From: Pseudomonas syringae
GTDB lineage: Bacteria > Pseudomonadota > Gammaproteobacteria > Pseudomonadales > Pseudomonadaceae
Direction: 5' to 3'
DNA: 35,577 nt
Assembly: GCF_021605415.1 (NCBI RefSeq)
Contig: NZ_WKEQ01000049.1
Coordinates: 1-35,577, forward strand
Positions within the stretch are counted from its first letter, which is position 1. Every line of letters starts with the position of its first letter. Positions 7,278 to 15,479 of the stretch are shown in pieces. Made by a program: the position numbers and the translations under genes. Below the pieces are notes generated by a model that was not told the DNA's origin, searched no databases, and saw nothing but the letters and a program-made list of their open reading frames with translations.

Positions 7278-8273
7278 ATGACGCGGTTCTACGACGCACG
7301 CGGCAATGTGTACGGTGTGGTTTCACCTGAGGCGTTACGCCAGGCAGGGATCGATTTGCCGGACACGGCGGCCGAATGTGCAACGTCGCGTCAGCGCTGG
7401 AACCACGCCGCCGTGGCCGCCTGTTGCGATTGGCCCGAAGGTCTGCGCCCGGTGAACGCCAAGGCTCATCGCAGCGATGGTTTGCTGATCGGCCCATTCC
7501 AGGCTTGGCCGCCGTTCGATCTGCTGATCGTCAACACTGACGGCACGCTGGCCGAACGCAGCGGCAATGGCTTGACGATTTTTTCCCAGGCGCTGCATGA
7601 GCAGGGTCTGATGCCGGAAGAGGGCGCGTTGCTGCGTGTGCATCACGACAAACGCGATACTTCGTCGCCGGTCGATACGTCAGTAAAACCGGCCGAAGTC
7701 GACGGCGTGCAAGGCTTTTGGCTGGATCTCGGCCGGCCTGGGTTCGGGCCGTCGGCGGTGGGTGCTGTCGAGGTGGAAACGGTGACATTTGCGGGTCGTG
7801 AGGTGAGCCGCGTGCAGCCTCTGGCACAACTCGATCCGACGTGGGCGCACAGCCAGTTCGTGCGCATCGGCAACCCCCATTGCGTGACGCTGATTCCCGA
7901 TGCCTCCGACTTGCCGAGCAATGCGCAGATGCAAATCCCGCCATTGGCCGAAGGCTTGAAGCGAATCGCTTATGTAATGCCCACGGGAGCCGGCGAACCC
8001 TGCCCGGCCGGTGTCAATTTGCAGTGGGCGGCACTTGAATCCGAGGGGCGTGTGCAGGCGCGAGTGTTCGAGCGCGGCGAAGGGCCGACGGCGTCTTCCG
8101 GCACCAGCGCCAGCGCCGTGGCCTGCGCCGCATGGCGAGTGGGATGGATCAAGGCTGGCGAAGTGCATGTGGTCATGCCCGGTGGCACGGCGCCTATTCT
8201 GCTGGAGGAGCAAGTAGGCGAGTTGACGGGCGTACGCCTGTTCGGCACTGCGCGATCGATCATCGACGTGTGA
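7278..8273 (+). CDS. DapF-like (diaminopimelate epimerase fold) protein with Ser/Ser in place of both catalytic Cys
   Basis: A 331-residue protein with the two-lobed DapF/proline racemase fold. Family landmarks are intact: NTDGTLAERSGNG (residues 86-98), VRIGNPHCV (195-203) and ERGEGPTASSGTSA (265-278). In true DapF the first and last motifs read EQCGNG and ERGAGET.ACGTGA, and the two Cys are the acid/base pair. Here they are Ser95 (AGC codon) and Ser274 (TCC codon). The substrate-binding frame (NPH, ERG) is kept, so it is probably a folded, ligand-binding protein with altered or lost epimerase chemistry, not the housekeeping DapF. The ATG at 7278 follows AAAGGGG at 8 bases. It ends 9 bp from the convergent amylase gene with no terminator between. 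Confidence 0.85.
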   Translation: MTRFYDARGNVYGVVSPEALRQAGIDLPDTAAECATSRQRWNHAAVAACCDWPEGLRPVNAKAHRSDGLLIGPFQAWPPFDLLIVNTDGTLAERSGNGLTIFSQALHEQGLMPEEGALLRVHHDKRDTSSPVDTSVKPAEVDGVQGFWLDLGRPGFGPSAVGAVEVETVTFAGREVSRVQPLAQLDPTWAHSQFVRIGNPHCVTLIPDASDLPSNAQMQIPPLAEGLKRIAYVMPTGAGEPCPAGVNLQWAALESEGRVQARVFERGEGPTASSGTSASAVACAAWRVGWIKAGEVHVVMPGGTAPILLEEQVGELTGVRLFGTARSIIDV

Positions 8274-8282
8274 ATGGCATTG

Positions 8283-9848
8283 TCATAGCCGTCCATTGGT
8301 TTCGACCGACGGTCCGCTGCTAAAGCTGACGTCCGGATCTGCTTGCCAGCGCACTGCGTCAGGGCTTTGCCCGCGTGCGATGCACTTCCATTGAATGAGT
8401 TGTGAATCAGGCATTTCGACAACGGTGCTCCAGCGCTCGCCGTTGGCGGTCAGCGCAATGGCGTGTCGCGGATCCCAGACGCCGAGTTCCAGCGATGAGC
8501 CCACGGCGAATATGCTTTCGCCGGGTTGCGGGCGTGCGTTATCGCAATTGAAGCGAACCTTGACCGTTGCCGGCTCCGCCGCCGTGGCCCAGATCCGGAT
8601 TGCTCCGTTGTCCCATTCGAGTGTGGGCGTTGGCTGTCCTTGTGGTAAACGCTGAAGATCGGAATCCAGTGCAATGACCAACGTAGTGCGCGTGCCGGCG
8701 ACAGATGCCACCAAACCCGAATACTGCGTATGGAAGCGAATCGCTGAGTCCGCACGGATGCCCGCGGTTTTGCGCAATGCAATCAATTTGCGAATCAGGT
8801 CACCGCGCTGCCAGTCGTACATGTCCGGCCAGTACACGGTCGGTGTGCCGGGGCTGGCAAGAATGTAGGCATAGGCTTGATTACGGCGTGCTTCGACCAG
8901 TGGCCAATGATGCTGACCCGCGTTTGCGCCCGGTGAGTAGCCGGTGTCGTGATTATCGACAAAGGTCACTGCGCTGCGTCGCCAGGCCGGATCGGGATTG
9001 CCGTTGAGGCCGTGTCGCCAGTCGGCAATCGAACCATTCTGGAACCGCTCCTTGAGCGCGAAATCGAAGACGGTGCAGTGCGAACGATCAGACCAATCCT
9101 TCAGTGCATCCTGCCAACTGGCGTTGCGTCGCCAGTCACCGGATGGAAACTCACCGGGAGCCTGCCAAAACTCGCCGACGCAGAACTGCTCGTTACCAAA
9201 GGCATTCATCCAGCGATCAACGGTTTCTGCCGCATAACCTTTCACGAAGTCGAAACGAAGCCCTTGCGCACCGTATTGATCGCGCAGGTTGATGTATTCA
9301 TTTTTGAAGGTTTCGAACACTTGGGCGTTGCCGGTATTGAGGTCAGCGCTGCCGTCCATGAATGGTTCGCCCTCATCGCATTGGCTGCAATCACGACGCC
9401 ATTCGTTGCGACCCTGTGGAAACATCGAATCGACGCGCTGGTCGCTCATGTGATTAGGCACCACATCAAAAACGACTTTCACTCCGGCCTGCGTCAGGGC
9501 CGCCGATGCTTGCTTGAGTTGTTCATCACTGCCGTAGCGGCTGTTCTTGTCAAAACTGTGCCAGAAATAACCTTCGCCACCGCCCTGCGCGGTAGCGCTG
9601 CGCCACTCGGAATCATCCGCCCAGGGTGGGGGCATCCAGATCATCGTAAAACCATCCTTGCCGATGGTTGGCGCGGCACGTGACAGCACTGAATACCATT
9701 TTTCGGTGTTGCGGCTGGCATTCCAGTGAAAGCCTTGCAACAAAATCTCTTCGCCGGAGCCATTGCGTACGACGACGCTGTCTTCGGCGGTTGCGGCAAA
9801 GGTCAACAAACAGCTGACAAGCAGGCAGGACAGTGCAGTCCGATTCAT
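8283..9848 (-). CDS. Secreted glucan 1,4-alpha-maltotetraohydrolase (GH13 + CBM20)
   Basis: A 521-residue exo-amylase that should release maltotetraose from non-reducing ends of starch outside the cell. Signal peptide residues 1-21 (cleavage after ATA, before EDS). GH13 barrel about 30-420: DVVPNH (128-133), GLRFDFVKGY with nucleophile Asp200, CVGEFW with acid/base Glu226 and FVDNHDTG with Asp301. Whole blocks (GGGEGYFWH, DFALKERFQNGSIADW, HGLNGNPDP, NAGQHHW) match the P. stutzeri maltotetraose-forming amylase as I remember it. A CBM20 starch-binding domain follows at about 428-521 (VRFNCDN, SLELGVWDPRHA, IQWKC), joined by a short linker instead of the Gly-rich one in P. stutzeri. I chose the ATG at 9848 because GGAGGA lies 6 bases before it; an upstream ATG would spoil the signal peptide. 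Confidence 0.93.
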   Translation of the reverse strand: MNRTALSCLLVSCLLTFAATAEDSVVVRNGSGEEILLQGFHWNASRNTEKWYSVLSRAAPTIGKDGFTMIWMPPPWADDSEWRSATAQGGGEGYFWHSFDKNSRYGSDEQLKQASAALTQAGVKVVFDVVPNHMSDQRVDSMFPQGRNEWRRDCSQCDEGEPFMDGSADLNTGNAQVFETFKNEYINLRDQYGAQGLRFDFVKGYAAETVDRWMNAFGNEQFCVGEFWQAPGEFPSGDWRRNASWQDALKDWSDRSHCTVFDFALKERFQNGSIADWRHGLNGNPDPAWRRSAVTFVDNHDTGYSPGANAGQHHWPLVEARRNQAYAYILASPGTPTVYWPDMYDWQRGDLIRKLIALRKTAGIRADSAIRFHTQYSGLVASVAGTRTTLVIALDSDLQRLPQGQPTPTLEWDNGAIRIWATAAEPATVKVRFNCDNARPQPGESIFAVGSSLELGVWDPRHAIALTANGERWSTVVEMPDSQLIQWKCIARGQSPDAVRWQADPDVSFSSGPSVETNGRL

Positions 9849-10000
9849 GATCGATCCTCCGGGAACGATGGTTCCTGGAGGCACTGTGCGCCGGGACGGA
9901 GGGGGTGTCTGCTGTCAGACGTGACAGGTTTATTGGATTAATTGGCGATTTAAAGGGAGGTTTAAATAACCGTGGATAATGAATTGCCTTCGCTGACGCC

Positions 10001-10090
10001 ATCGCTGGCAAGCCAGCTCCCACAGTGATTGCGGTTGATCAGGGTTTTTCGCCCATCCTCGAATCCTGTGGGAGCTGCCTTGCCAGCGAT
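10001..10090. repeat. REP pair in inside-out orientation
   Basis: ATCGCTGGCAAGCCAGCTCC... (10001-10025) comes first and CTGTGGGAGCTGCCTTGCCA... (10066-10090) second, so the CTCCCAC/GTGGGAG ends face inward, opposite to the other REPINs here. The 40-base spacer shows no homology to theirs. It sits between the amylase promoter region and the 3' end of codA. Confidence 0.88.
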
Positions 10091-10115
10091 GAGGCCACTG
10101 GCTTCAACGAAGATC

Positions 10116-11363
10116 TCAACGCAGACCCGTGCTGAACTCCACCACCGGCATCTGCCGCTTCATCAACACTTTACCCTCGCGAACCGAATACAGCGGCAAG
10201 CCCTGGCTGCGGATCACTTCGTAATCGCTGTCCGCCGACAAAATCAGCAAATTCGCCGGCCGCCCCGGTTCCAGCCCATAGCGCTCGCCCAGGTTCATCG
10301 CCCGGGCGCTGTTGTCCGTGACCAGATCCAGCGCACTTTGCAGGTTGCGATAACCGAGCATGTGGCAGATGTGCAGACCGGCTTCCAGCACGCGCAGAAT
10401 ATTGCCGTTGCCCAAGGGATACCACGGATCAACGATCGAGTCCTGGCCGAAACACACGTTCATCCCGGCTTCCAGTAACTCGTTGACCCGGGTCACGCCA
10501 CGGCGTTTCGGGAAGTTGTCGAAGCGCCCTTGCAGATGAATGCTTTCGGTCGGGCAGGAGACAAAACTGATGCCCGAATGGCCGAGCAAGCGGAACAGCT
10601 TGGCGCAATAAGCGTTGTCGTAGGAACCCATTGCCGTGGTGTGGCTGGCGGTGACGCGCGAGCCCATGTCGCGGCTGCGCGCTTCTTCGGCGAGCACTTC
10701 AAGAAAGCGCGAGTGCGGGTCGTCGGTTTCGTCGCAATGCACGTCCACCAGGCAACCGGTGCGCTCGGCCAGATCCATCAAAAACTTTACCGAACTCACG
10801 CCCTGATCGCGGGTGTATTCGAAGTGCGGAATCCCGCCGACCACGTCCGCGCCCATGCGGATCGCTTCTTCCATCAATTCGCGGCCGTTGCGAAACGACT
10901 CGATGCCTTCCTGGGGAAACGCGACGATTTGCAGGTCGATCAGGTGACGGCTTTCTTCGCGCACTTCGAGCATTGCCTTGAGTGCGGTGAGTTGCGGGTC
11001 GGTGACGTCGACGTGGGTGCGCACGTGCTGGATGCCGTGGGCGGCCAAGGCCTGAATGGTTTTTTTCGCGCGGGTCTTGGTGTCTTCTTCGGTGATCGTG
11101 ACCTTGCGTTCGCCCCAGCATTCGATGCCTTCGAACAGCGTGCCGCTCATGTTCCAGCGCGGCTCGCCGGCGGTCAGTGTGGCGTCCAGATGAATATGCG
11201 GCTCGACGAAGGGCGGCACGACGAGATTGCCGCCGGCGTCGAGATCATCGGGGCCCAGGGTCGGGGCTTCGGTCTGCCGTGCGATGCTGCGGATCAGGCC
11301 GTTGTCGACGTGCAATTCGTGCAAACCTTCCTGGTTGCGCAGGCGGGCGTTGATGATGTGCAT
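10116..11363 (-). CDS. codA: Cytosine deaminase
   Basis: A 415-residue amidohydrolase that converts cytosine to uracil and ammonia for pyrimidine salvage. Metal ligands correspond one-to-one with E. coli CodA at an offset of five: His56 and His58 (EPHIHLD), His209 (DVHCDE, with catalytic Glu212), His241 (ASHTTA) and Asp308. Large blocks are shared (MSGTLFEGIE, GIQHVRTHVDV, LQIVAFPQEG, HLQGRFD, DPWYPLG). One notable difference: E. coli has HDD at its Asp313-Asp314, while here the segment is QDS, so the position equal to Asp314, known to influence substrate choice, is Ser309. The ATG at 11363 is preceded by AAGGA at 9 bases. It lies 13 bp downstream of codB in one operon. Confidence 0.92.
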   Translation of the reverse strand: MHIINARLRNQEGLHELHVDNGLIRSIARQTEAPTLGPDDLDAGGNLVVPPFVEPHIHLDATLTAGEPRWNMSGTLFEGIECWGERKVTITEEDTKTRAKKTIQALAAHGIQHVRTHVDVTDPQLTALKAMLEVREESRHLIDLQIVAFPQEGIESFRNGRELMEEAIRMGADVVGGIPHFEYTRDQGVSSVKFLMDLAERTGCLVDVHCDETDDPHSRFLEVLAEEARSRDMGSRVTASHTTAMGSYDNAYCAKLFRLLGHSGISFVSCPTESIHLQGRFDNFPKRRGVTRVNELLEAGMNVCFGQDSIVDPWYPLGNGNILRVLEAGLHICHMLGYRNLQSALDLVTDNSARAMNLGERYGLEPGRPANLLILSADSDYEVIRSQGLPLYSVREGKVLMKRQMPVVEFSTGLR

Positions 11364-11376
11364 CAGGCGAATCCTT

Positions 11377-12648
11377 TTATAGATCTTGTAGAGGTGCGGC
11401 AGCGCTGCGGGCGCCGAGTGCCCCGGTCACGAGCACATACGTTAGCGCGGCAGCGGCGATGCCTACCAGCGGCGCGACCCACGGCGAATTGAATGCGGCC
11501 ACCGTACCGACCGCGTAAGCCCCGAGGCCCGGCCAGTTGAAGGCCGGCAACCGCGCGTCGGCCAGACGCGGATAACGCCCGCGCCAGCGGAAGAAAAAGT
11601 CCGCCATGATCACGCCGCCAATCGGCGGGATCACCGTGCCGAGCAGAATCAGGTACGGCACCAGCATGTCGTACATGCCGAGCAAGGCGAGCAGGGTGCC
11701 GATTACCGCGCCGCCCAAGGTCACGGTTTTGCGCCGTTGGGTGCGCAGCAGGTTGCAGCCGGCGACGGCGAAATTGTAGATGGTGTTGTCCTGGGTGCTC
11801 CAGATGTTCAGCAACAGCATCGCCATCGCGGCCATGGCGAAACCTTGCAACAGCAGCACTTCAACCACGTCCGGCTGCTGATAGACGATGGCGCCGTAAG
11901 CCCCGATCAGCACCATCAGACCGTTGCCGATGAAGAAACCGATCAGGCTCGCCAGCACCGCGACTTTGGCTGAGCGGGAAAACCGCGTCCAGTTGGTCGC
12001 CTGAGTCGCACCGCTGACAAAGGTGCCGAACACCAGCGTAATCGCGGTCGACCAATCCAGGGAACCTGTCGGCACCACGGCCAGCAAACCGTCGAAACCG
12101 CCGACCTTCACCGTCGCGACCCACATCGACAACATCAGCAACAGCAACATCGCCGGCACCGCGATGTACGACAGAATCTCCAGCCCGCGATAACCGACGT
12201 ATGCCGTGGCGCAGAACATCAGGCCGAACAGCACCATCAGTGCGAGCACGGTGCCTTCGCTCAATTCGAAGTATTTGCCGATCACCACAGCCGCCGTCGC
12301 CGTGCCCCAGGCGTACCAGCCAATCTGGGTGAACCCGAGGATCAGGTCGCTGAGCTTGCTGCCCACTTCACCGAAACAGAACCGCCCCATCAGCACCGAA
12401 TTGAGGCCGCTTTTGAACGCGATGTAACCCAGACCCGCTGCGTACAGGCCGAGCAGCAGATTGCCGATGGCGATCACGGCAAGCATCTCGCCGAAACTGA
12501 ACGCCACGCCGAGCTTGCCGCCGGCAAACATCGTCGCCGTAAAAAAAGTGAAACCCAGTAACACCATCGCTGTTGACGCGAGGCCTTTGCGGGCATGCAT
12601 GGGGACTTCGCTGAGGGGGTAATCGTTGCCGGGGGCGCTTTGCGTCAT
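11377..12648 (-). CDS. codB: Cytosine permease
   Basis: A 423-residue inner-membrane permease of the NCS1 family, close in length and sequence to E. coli CodB (419 residues). Recognisable segments: ARKGLASTAMVLLGFTFFTA, GNLLLGLYAAGLGYI, QIGWYAWG, GTFVSGATQATNWTRF, LNIWSTQDNTIYN and IPPIGGVIMADFF. About 12 hydrophobic helices are visible. The open frame extends 61 codons upstream, but that part is a translated REPIN. I chose the ATG at 12648, with AAGGA 8 bases before it. It is the first gene of codBA; a perfect inverted repeat lies 110 bp upstream. It supplies cytosine to CodA. Confidence 0.93.
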   Translation of the reverse strand: MTQSAPGNDYPLSEVPMHARKGLASTAMVLLGFTFFTATMFAGGKLGVAFSFGEMLAVIAIGNLLLGLYAAGLGYIAFKSGLNSVLMGRFCFGEVGSKLSDLILGFTQIGWYAWGTATAAVVIGKYFELSEGTVLALMVLFGLMFCATAYVGYRGLEILSYIAVPAMLLLLMLSMWVATVKVGGFDGLLAVVPTGSLDWSTAITLVFGTFVSGATQATNWTRFSRSAKVAVLASLIGFFIGNGLMVLIGAYGAIVYQQPDVVEVLLLQGFAMAAMAMLLLNIWSTQDNTIYNFAVAGCNLLRTQRRKTVTLGGAVIGTLLALLGMYDMLVPYLILLGTVIPPIGGVIMADFFFRWRGRYPRLADARLPAFNWPGLGAYAVGTVAAFNSPWVAPLVGIAAAALTYVLVTGALGARSAAAPLQDL

Positions 12649-12757
12649 GGAGGCGTTCCTTGGGTGAGGAGAGAGGACGCGAGGAGGGTTGCAGTGGTCG
12701 TGCCAACCGAGAGATTGCGGGTATGTATAGACGACACGGCGAAGTTCGGCGCGAAAG

Positions 12758-12777
12758 CGGTGCGTCTGAACGCACCG
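12758..12777. promoter_or_regulatory. Perfect inverted repeat upstream of codBA
   Basis: CGGTGCGT-CTGA-ACGCACCG is a perfect 8-4-8 palindrome about 110 bp before the codB start and 9 bp from the adjacent REPIN. There is no T-tract, so an operator or short hairpin is more likely than a terminator. No regulator gene is adjacent. Confidence 0.4.
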
Positions 12778-12785
12778 AGGCACAA

Positions 12786-12876
12786 TGTGGGAGCTGGCTT
12801 GCCAGCGATTGCGGTGCATCAGCCAATGCAAATGTTGACCGGTGCTCCGTCATCGCTGGCAAGCCAGCTCCCACAG
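12786..12876. repeat. REPIN between hydrolase gene and codB
   Basis: Arms TGTGGGAGCTGGCTTGCCAG... (12786-12809) and ATCGCTGGCAAGCCAGCTCC... (12852-12876) are nearly perfect complements and flank 42 bases. It ends 14 bp before the hydrolase stop codon. Confidence 0.92.
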
Positions 12877-12889
12877 GTTTCGCGGTGGA

Positions 12890-13711
12890 TCAGCAACAAG
12901 GGAGGAAGCGCAGCAGGGCGGCGACGATGGCTTCGGGGGCGTCTTCCTGGACGAGGTGGCCGGCGTTGGCGATGGGATGAAATTGCGAGTTCGGGATCAT
13001 CCGGTGCAACGCCCGGCCGCGTTCGATGGGAATCCATTGATCTTCTTCGCCCCAAAGGATTTGCACCGGGCAGCGAATCGTCGGGTACAGCGGCTCGGCT
13101 TCGACGGTGTAGCATTCGTCCATTTGCGCAATCTGCCGGTAAAGCGCCGCTTGTCCCGGATCGCCCAGCCAGGGTTTCACGTAGGGTGCCAGTTCGTCAT
13201 CGGTGATGTCGCGATGAATTGCCCCGCGAATGTAGGTCGGCACAATGGCGCGCTGGATGTAATCGGGCAGGCCGCTGAACGCCGCTTCATGCTGGCGCAC
13301 ATGCTGTACGAAGGGCGAACCCCAAGGCGTGAGCGCCACCGGGTCGATCAGGGTCAGGCTGCGGTAGTTCTTGCCATTGAGCAGGTGGGCGCGTAACACC
13401 GTGGCGCCGCCGAAATCGTGGGCGACGACGTCAGGGCAATCAAGATCCCAGTGTTCGAGCAGTTGCGCCAATAGCTCGTTTTGCACGCCGAGGGACACGT
13501 CCGCATCCGCTTGTTCGGACTGGCCGTAACCGAGCAGGTCGAAGTAGTGCACGCGGTGACTGGCGAAAAAATACGGTGCGATGCGGTGCCACACGTAGGA
13601 CGAAAACGGCGTGCCATGCACGAACACCAGCGGCGGGCCATCGCCGTGAATGGCGTAGCGAATCTTGTGTCCGTTGAAGTCAAAGACTTGATCCAGCGGC
13701 CAGTTCGTCAT
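12890..13711 (-). CDS. Alpha/beta hydrolase with Asp nucleophile (dehalogenase/epoxide hydrolase class)
   Basis: A 273-residue cytosolic alpha/beta-hydrolase. HGTPFSSYVW (residues 32-41) carries the oxyanion HGxP motif. The nucleophile elbow reads VVAHDFGGAT, putting Asp99 where esterases have Ser. The acid is in ILWGEEDQWIP and the His in ANAGHLVQEDAPE. Asp at the elbow is the hallmark of haloalkane/haloacetate dehalogenases and epoxide hydrolases, which form an ester intermediate; which reaction applies cannot be decided here. The ATG at 13711 has AGAGGA 7 bases upstream. It is a single gene bounded by REPINs on both sides. The C-terminal LPCC is unusual but the stop is clear. Confidence 0.85.
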   Translation of the reverse strand: MTNWPLDQVFDFNGHKIRYAIHGDGPPLVFVHGTPFSSYVWHRIAPYFFASHRVHYFDLLGYGQSEQADADVSLGVQNELLAQLLEHWDLDCPDVVAHDFGGATVLRAHLLNGKNYRSLTLIDPVALTPWGSPFVQHVRQHEAAFSGLPDYIQRAIVPTYIRGAIHRDITDDELAPYVKPWLGDPGQAALYRQIAQMDECYTVEAEPLYPTIRCPVQILWGEEDQWIPIERGRALHRMIPNSQFHPIANAGHLVQEDAPEAIVAALLRFLPCC

Positions 13712-13807
13712 GGGCTGTCCTCTTGGCGGATTGGAAGGCCAAGAGCATAGGCATAAAAAGTCAGCCGTTAAAGGCTGTTTTGAGTTCTCGAAAAATCACT
13801 GTTCCCC

Positions 13808-13894
13808 TGTCGGAGTGAGCCTGCTCGCGATGGCGTCTTTTGAGTCAACATAGCGGGAAAGATATACCGCGATCGCGAGCAGGCTCACTCCTAC
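13808..13894. repeat. REPIN of the GTGAGCCTGCTCGC type
   Basis: GTCGGAGTGAGCCTGCTCGC... (13809-13831) and ATCGCGAGCAGGCTCACTCC... (13872-13893) flank about 40 bases. This is a second REP sequence family, different from that at 1099 and 12786. It lies just after the queD stop. Confidence 0.9.
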
Positions 13895-13907
13895 ACGGGG
13901 AGTTGGG

Positions 13908-14264
13908 TCACTCGCCGCGATAGATGCAGCCGCTGGTGCAGGTCTCGTGGATGCGGATCGCGCTGAGTTCCGGCAGCAGGGGCTTCAGTTCGGCCCAGAT
14001 GAATTTGGCCAGGACTTCGCTGGTCGGGTTTTCCAGACCTGGGATGTCGTTCAGGTAGTTGTGATCGAGGCGCTCGTACAACGGTTTGAAGATTGCCTTG
14101 ATTTCCGAGAAGTCGCGGATCCAGCCGGTGTGCGGATCGAGGTCGCCGCTCAGGTGGATCGCCACTTTGAACGAGTGCCCGTGCAGGCGCCCGCACTTGT
14201 GGCCGTCCGGGACGTGAGGCAGGCGGTGGGCGGACTCGAAGGTAAACTCTTTGAAGATTTCCAC
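13908..14264 (-). CDS. queD: 6-carboxy-5,6,7,8-tetrahydropterin synthase
   Basis: A 118-residue tunnelling-fold enzyme that turns dihydroneopterin triphosphate into 6-carboxytetrahydropterin, the second step to preQ0 and queuosine. The motifs are those of QueD: zinc ligands in ESAHRLP and RLHGHSF, catalytic Cys in HKCGRLHGH (Cys24), LDHNYLND, ENPTSEVLA and the C-terminal ETCTSGCIYRGE. The length is normal. The start is GTG at 14264 with a poor ribosome site; no better upstream start is in frame. It seems monocistronic, with queC/queE not nearby. Confidence 0.93.
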   Translation of the reverse strand: MEIFKEFTFESAHRLPHVPDGHKCGRLHGHSFKVAIHLSGDLDPHTGWIRDFSEIKAIFKPLYERLDHNYLNDIPGLENPTSEVLAKFIWAELKPLLPELSAIRIHETCTSGCIYRGE

Positions 14265-14349
14265 AGTGATTTCGGCTCTGTTCAGATGGCGTTCGCCGCA
14301 GCGATTCGGGCAGGCGGCGAGTTTATCAGCTTGTGTTTGGCCTTGCTGA

Positions 14350-15429
14350 CTAAAGGGTCAGCAAGCGCTCGGCGAGGCGACCGTTGGCGCTCAATTCGAG
14401 AAACTCGTCGCCCAGGCGTCGGCTCTCGTCCATCGCGGCCCGCCAGTATTTCTGCCGGCTCGGGGCATCGCCCATGAAACGTTTGAAATCGTTACGATCC
14501 GGCAATTTTCCGTAGGGCAGGCGCGCCAGGTATTCCTTTGACGGCGCCAGCAGCAAGACGTCTTGCAAGCGCGTGGTGCAGGCGCGCCGCCATGGCAACG
14601 TCTTGTCGAACCAGCCGGGAATCACTCGATCGGTAAAGTGCGGATAGAGCACGATGCCATCGCCGGAGTACGGCAGGTCGAGGTGATAGTCGAGCAGACC
14701 ACCGTCGCGGAACGTCCCCTCACCGGCGCCCGGCAGATCGCGTACGCCTTCCATGACCATCGGAATCGAGCCCGAGGCCAGCAGCGCCTGGCGCAGGTTG
14801 CCGGCGTCGAGGGCGACGAAGCGTGAGGGGAAGTCATTCAGCGCATTGACCGGCGGCGCCAGGCGCGGGTCGTGGATGATCAGCCGTTCGAAGTGTCGCG
14901 ACAGCCGCGCCCGGCCCCTCAGGTTGTCGGCGATTACTGAACCGAGCGCCAGCCCGAGTCGGCCGCGATGATCGTCGGCCAACCCACCGTGGCTTCGGAC
15001 CACCATGATGTTCAGCCGATAGTGGGGATTTTCGAGAATGCTCGCGTCGCGACCGTCGAGCAGATCATTGAGCATGCGTTGCGAACTCTGGCTGATCTGC
15101 GCCATGGTCACGCCTTTGGCGAAATCCTGTTCGCTGTACAGATGCCCGAGACGGCGAATCCCTGCAGCGGCGTCCGGCAGACAGGCACTCGCAAAGCGCC
15201 ATGAACCCACCGAGGCGCCGATCAGCGAACGCTCGCGCGGTGCCGACGGCAGCCATTCGCCAAACAGCGCCAGATCCAGCCCCTGAATCCCTAACGCCTT
15301 CGGCCCACCGGCAGCGCCGGGCAGGGTGCCGACGTCGGCGGCGTTCAAGCCTTGGGCGCGAATGCGCGCCATGGCACGCGGGCCGGCCTTGAAGGTGAGG
15401 GCGGGGAATTTGATGTGGATGGCGGTCAT
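14350..15429 (-). CDS. Patatin-like phospholipase
   Basis: A 359-residue protein with a patatin-type Ser-Asp dyad: the elbow GASVGS (Ser73) and the DGG motif in FRDGGLLDYH (Asp242). A glycine-rich oxyanion loop GAAGGPKALG lies at about 38-47. Patatin proteins are acyl hydrolases acting on lipids; no signal peptide is visible, so it is probably cytosolic or host-directed through another route. The start at 15429 (MTAIHIKF) follows GAGATCGAGAC; the frame is open 15 codons further. It is 85 bp from queD on the same strand, perhaps co-transcribed. The substrate is unknown. Confidence 0.85.
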   Translation of the reverse strand: MTAIHIKFPALTFKAGPRAMARIRAQGLNAADVGTLPGAAGGPKALGIQGLDLALFGEWLPSAPRERSLIGASVGSWRFASACLPDAAAGIRRLGHLYSEQDFAKGVTMAQISQSSQRMLNDLLDGRDASILENPHYRLNIMVVRSHGGLADDHRGRLGLALGSVIADNLRGRARLSRHFERLIIHDPRLAPPVNALNDFPSRFVALDAGNLRQALLASGSIPMVMEGVRDLPGAGEGTFRDGGLLDYHLDLPYSGDGIVLYPHFTDRVIPGWFDKTLPWRRACTTRLQDVLLLAPSKEYLARLPYGKLPDRNDFKRFMGDAPSRQKYWRAAMDESRRLGDEFLELSANGRLAERLLTL

Positions 15430-15479
15430 ACAGTCTCGATCTCTGGCAAGCGGCAAATTATAAGCACAATGCACAAACC

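Noticed and set aside
7278..8273. Housekeeping diaminopimelate epimerase dapF
   Set aside because: Both catalytic cysteines are serine, the protein is longer than DapF, and the usual dapF neighbours (lysA, xerC) are absent.
12649..12831. 61-codon N-terminal extension of codB
   Set aside because: The extension translates a REPIN and the 8-4-8 palindrome; the ATG at 12648 has a good ribosome site and gives the normal CodB length.
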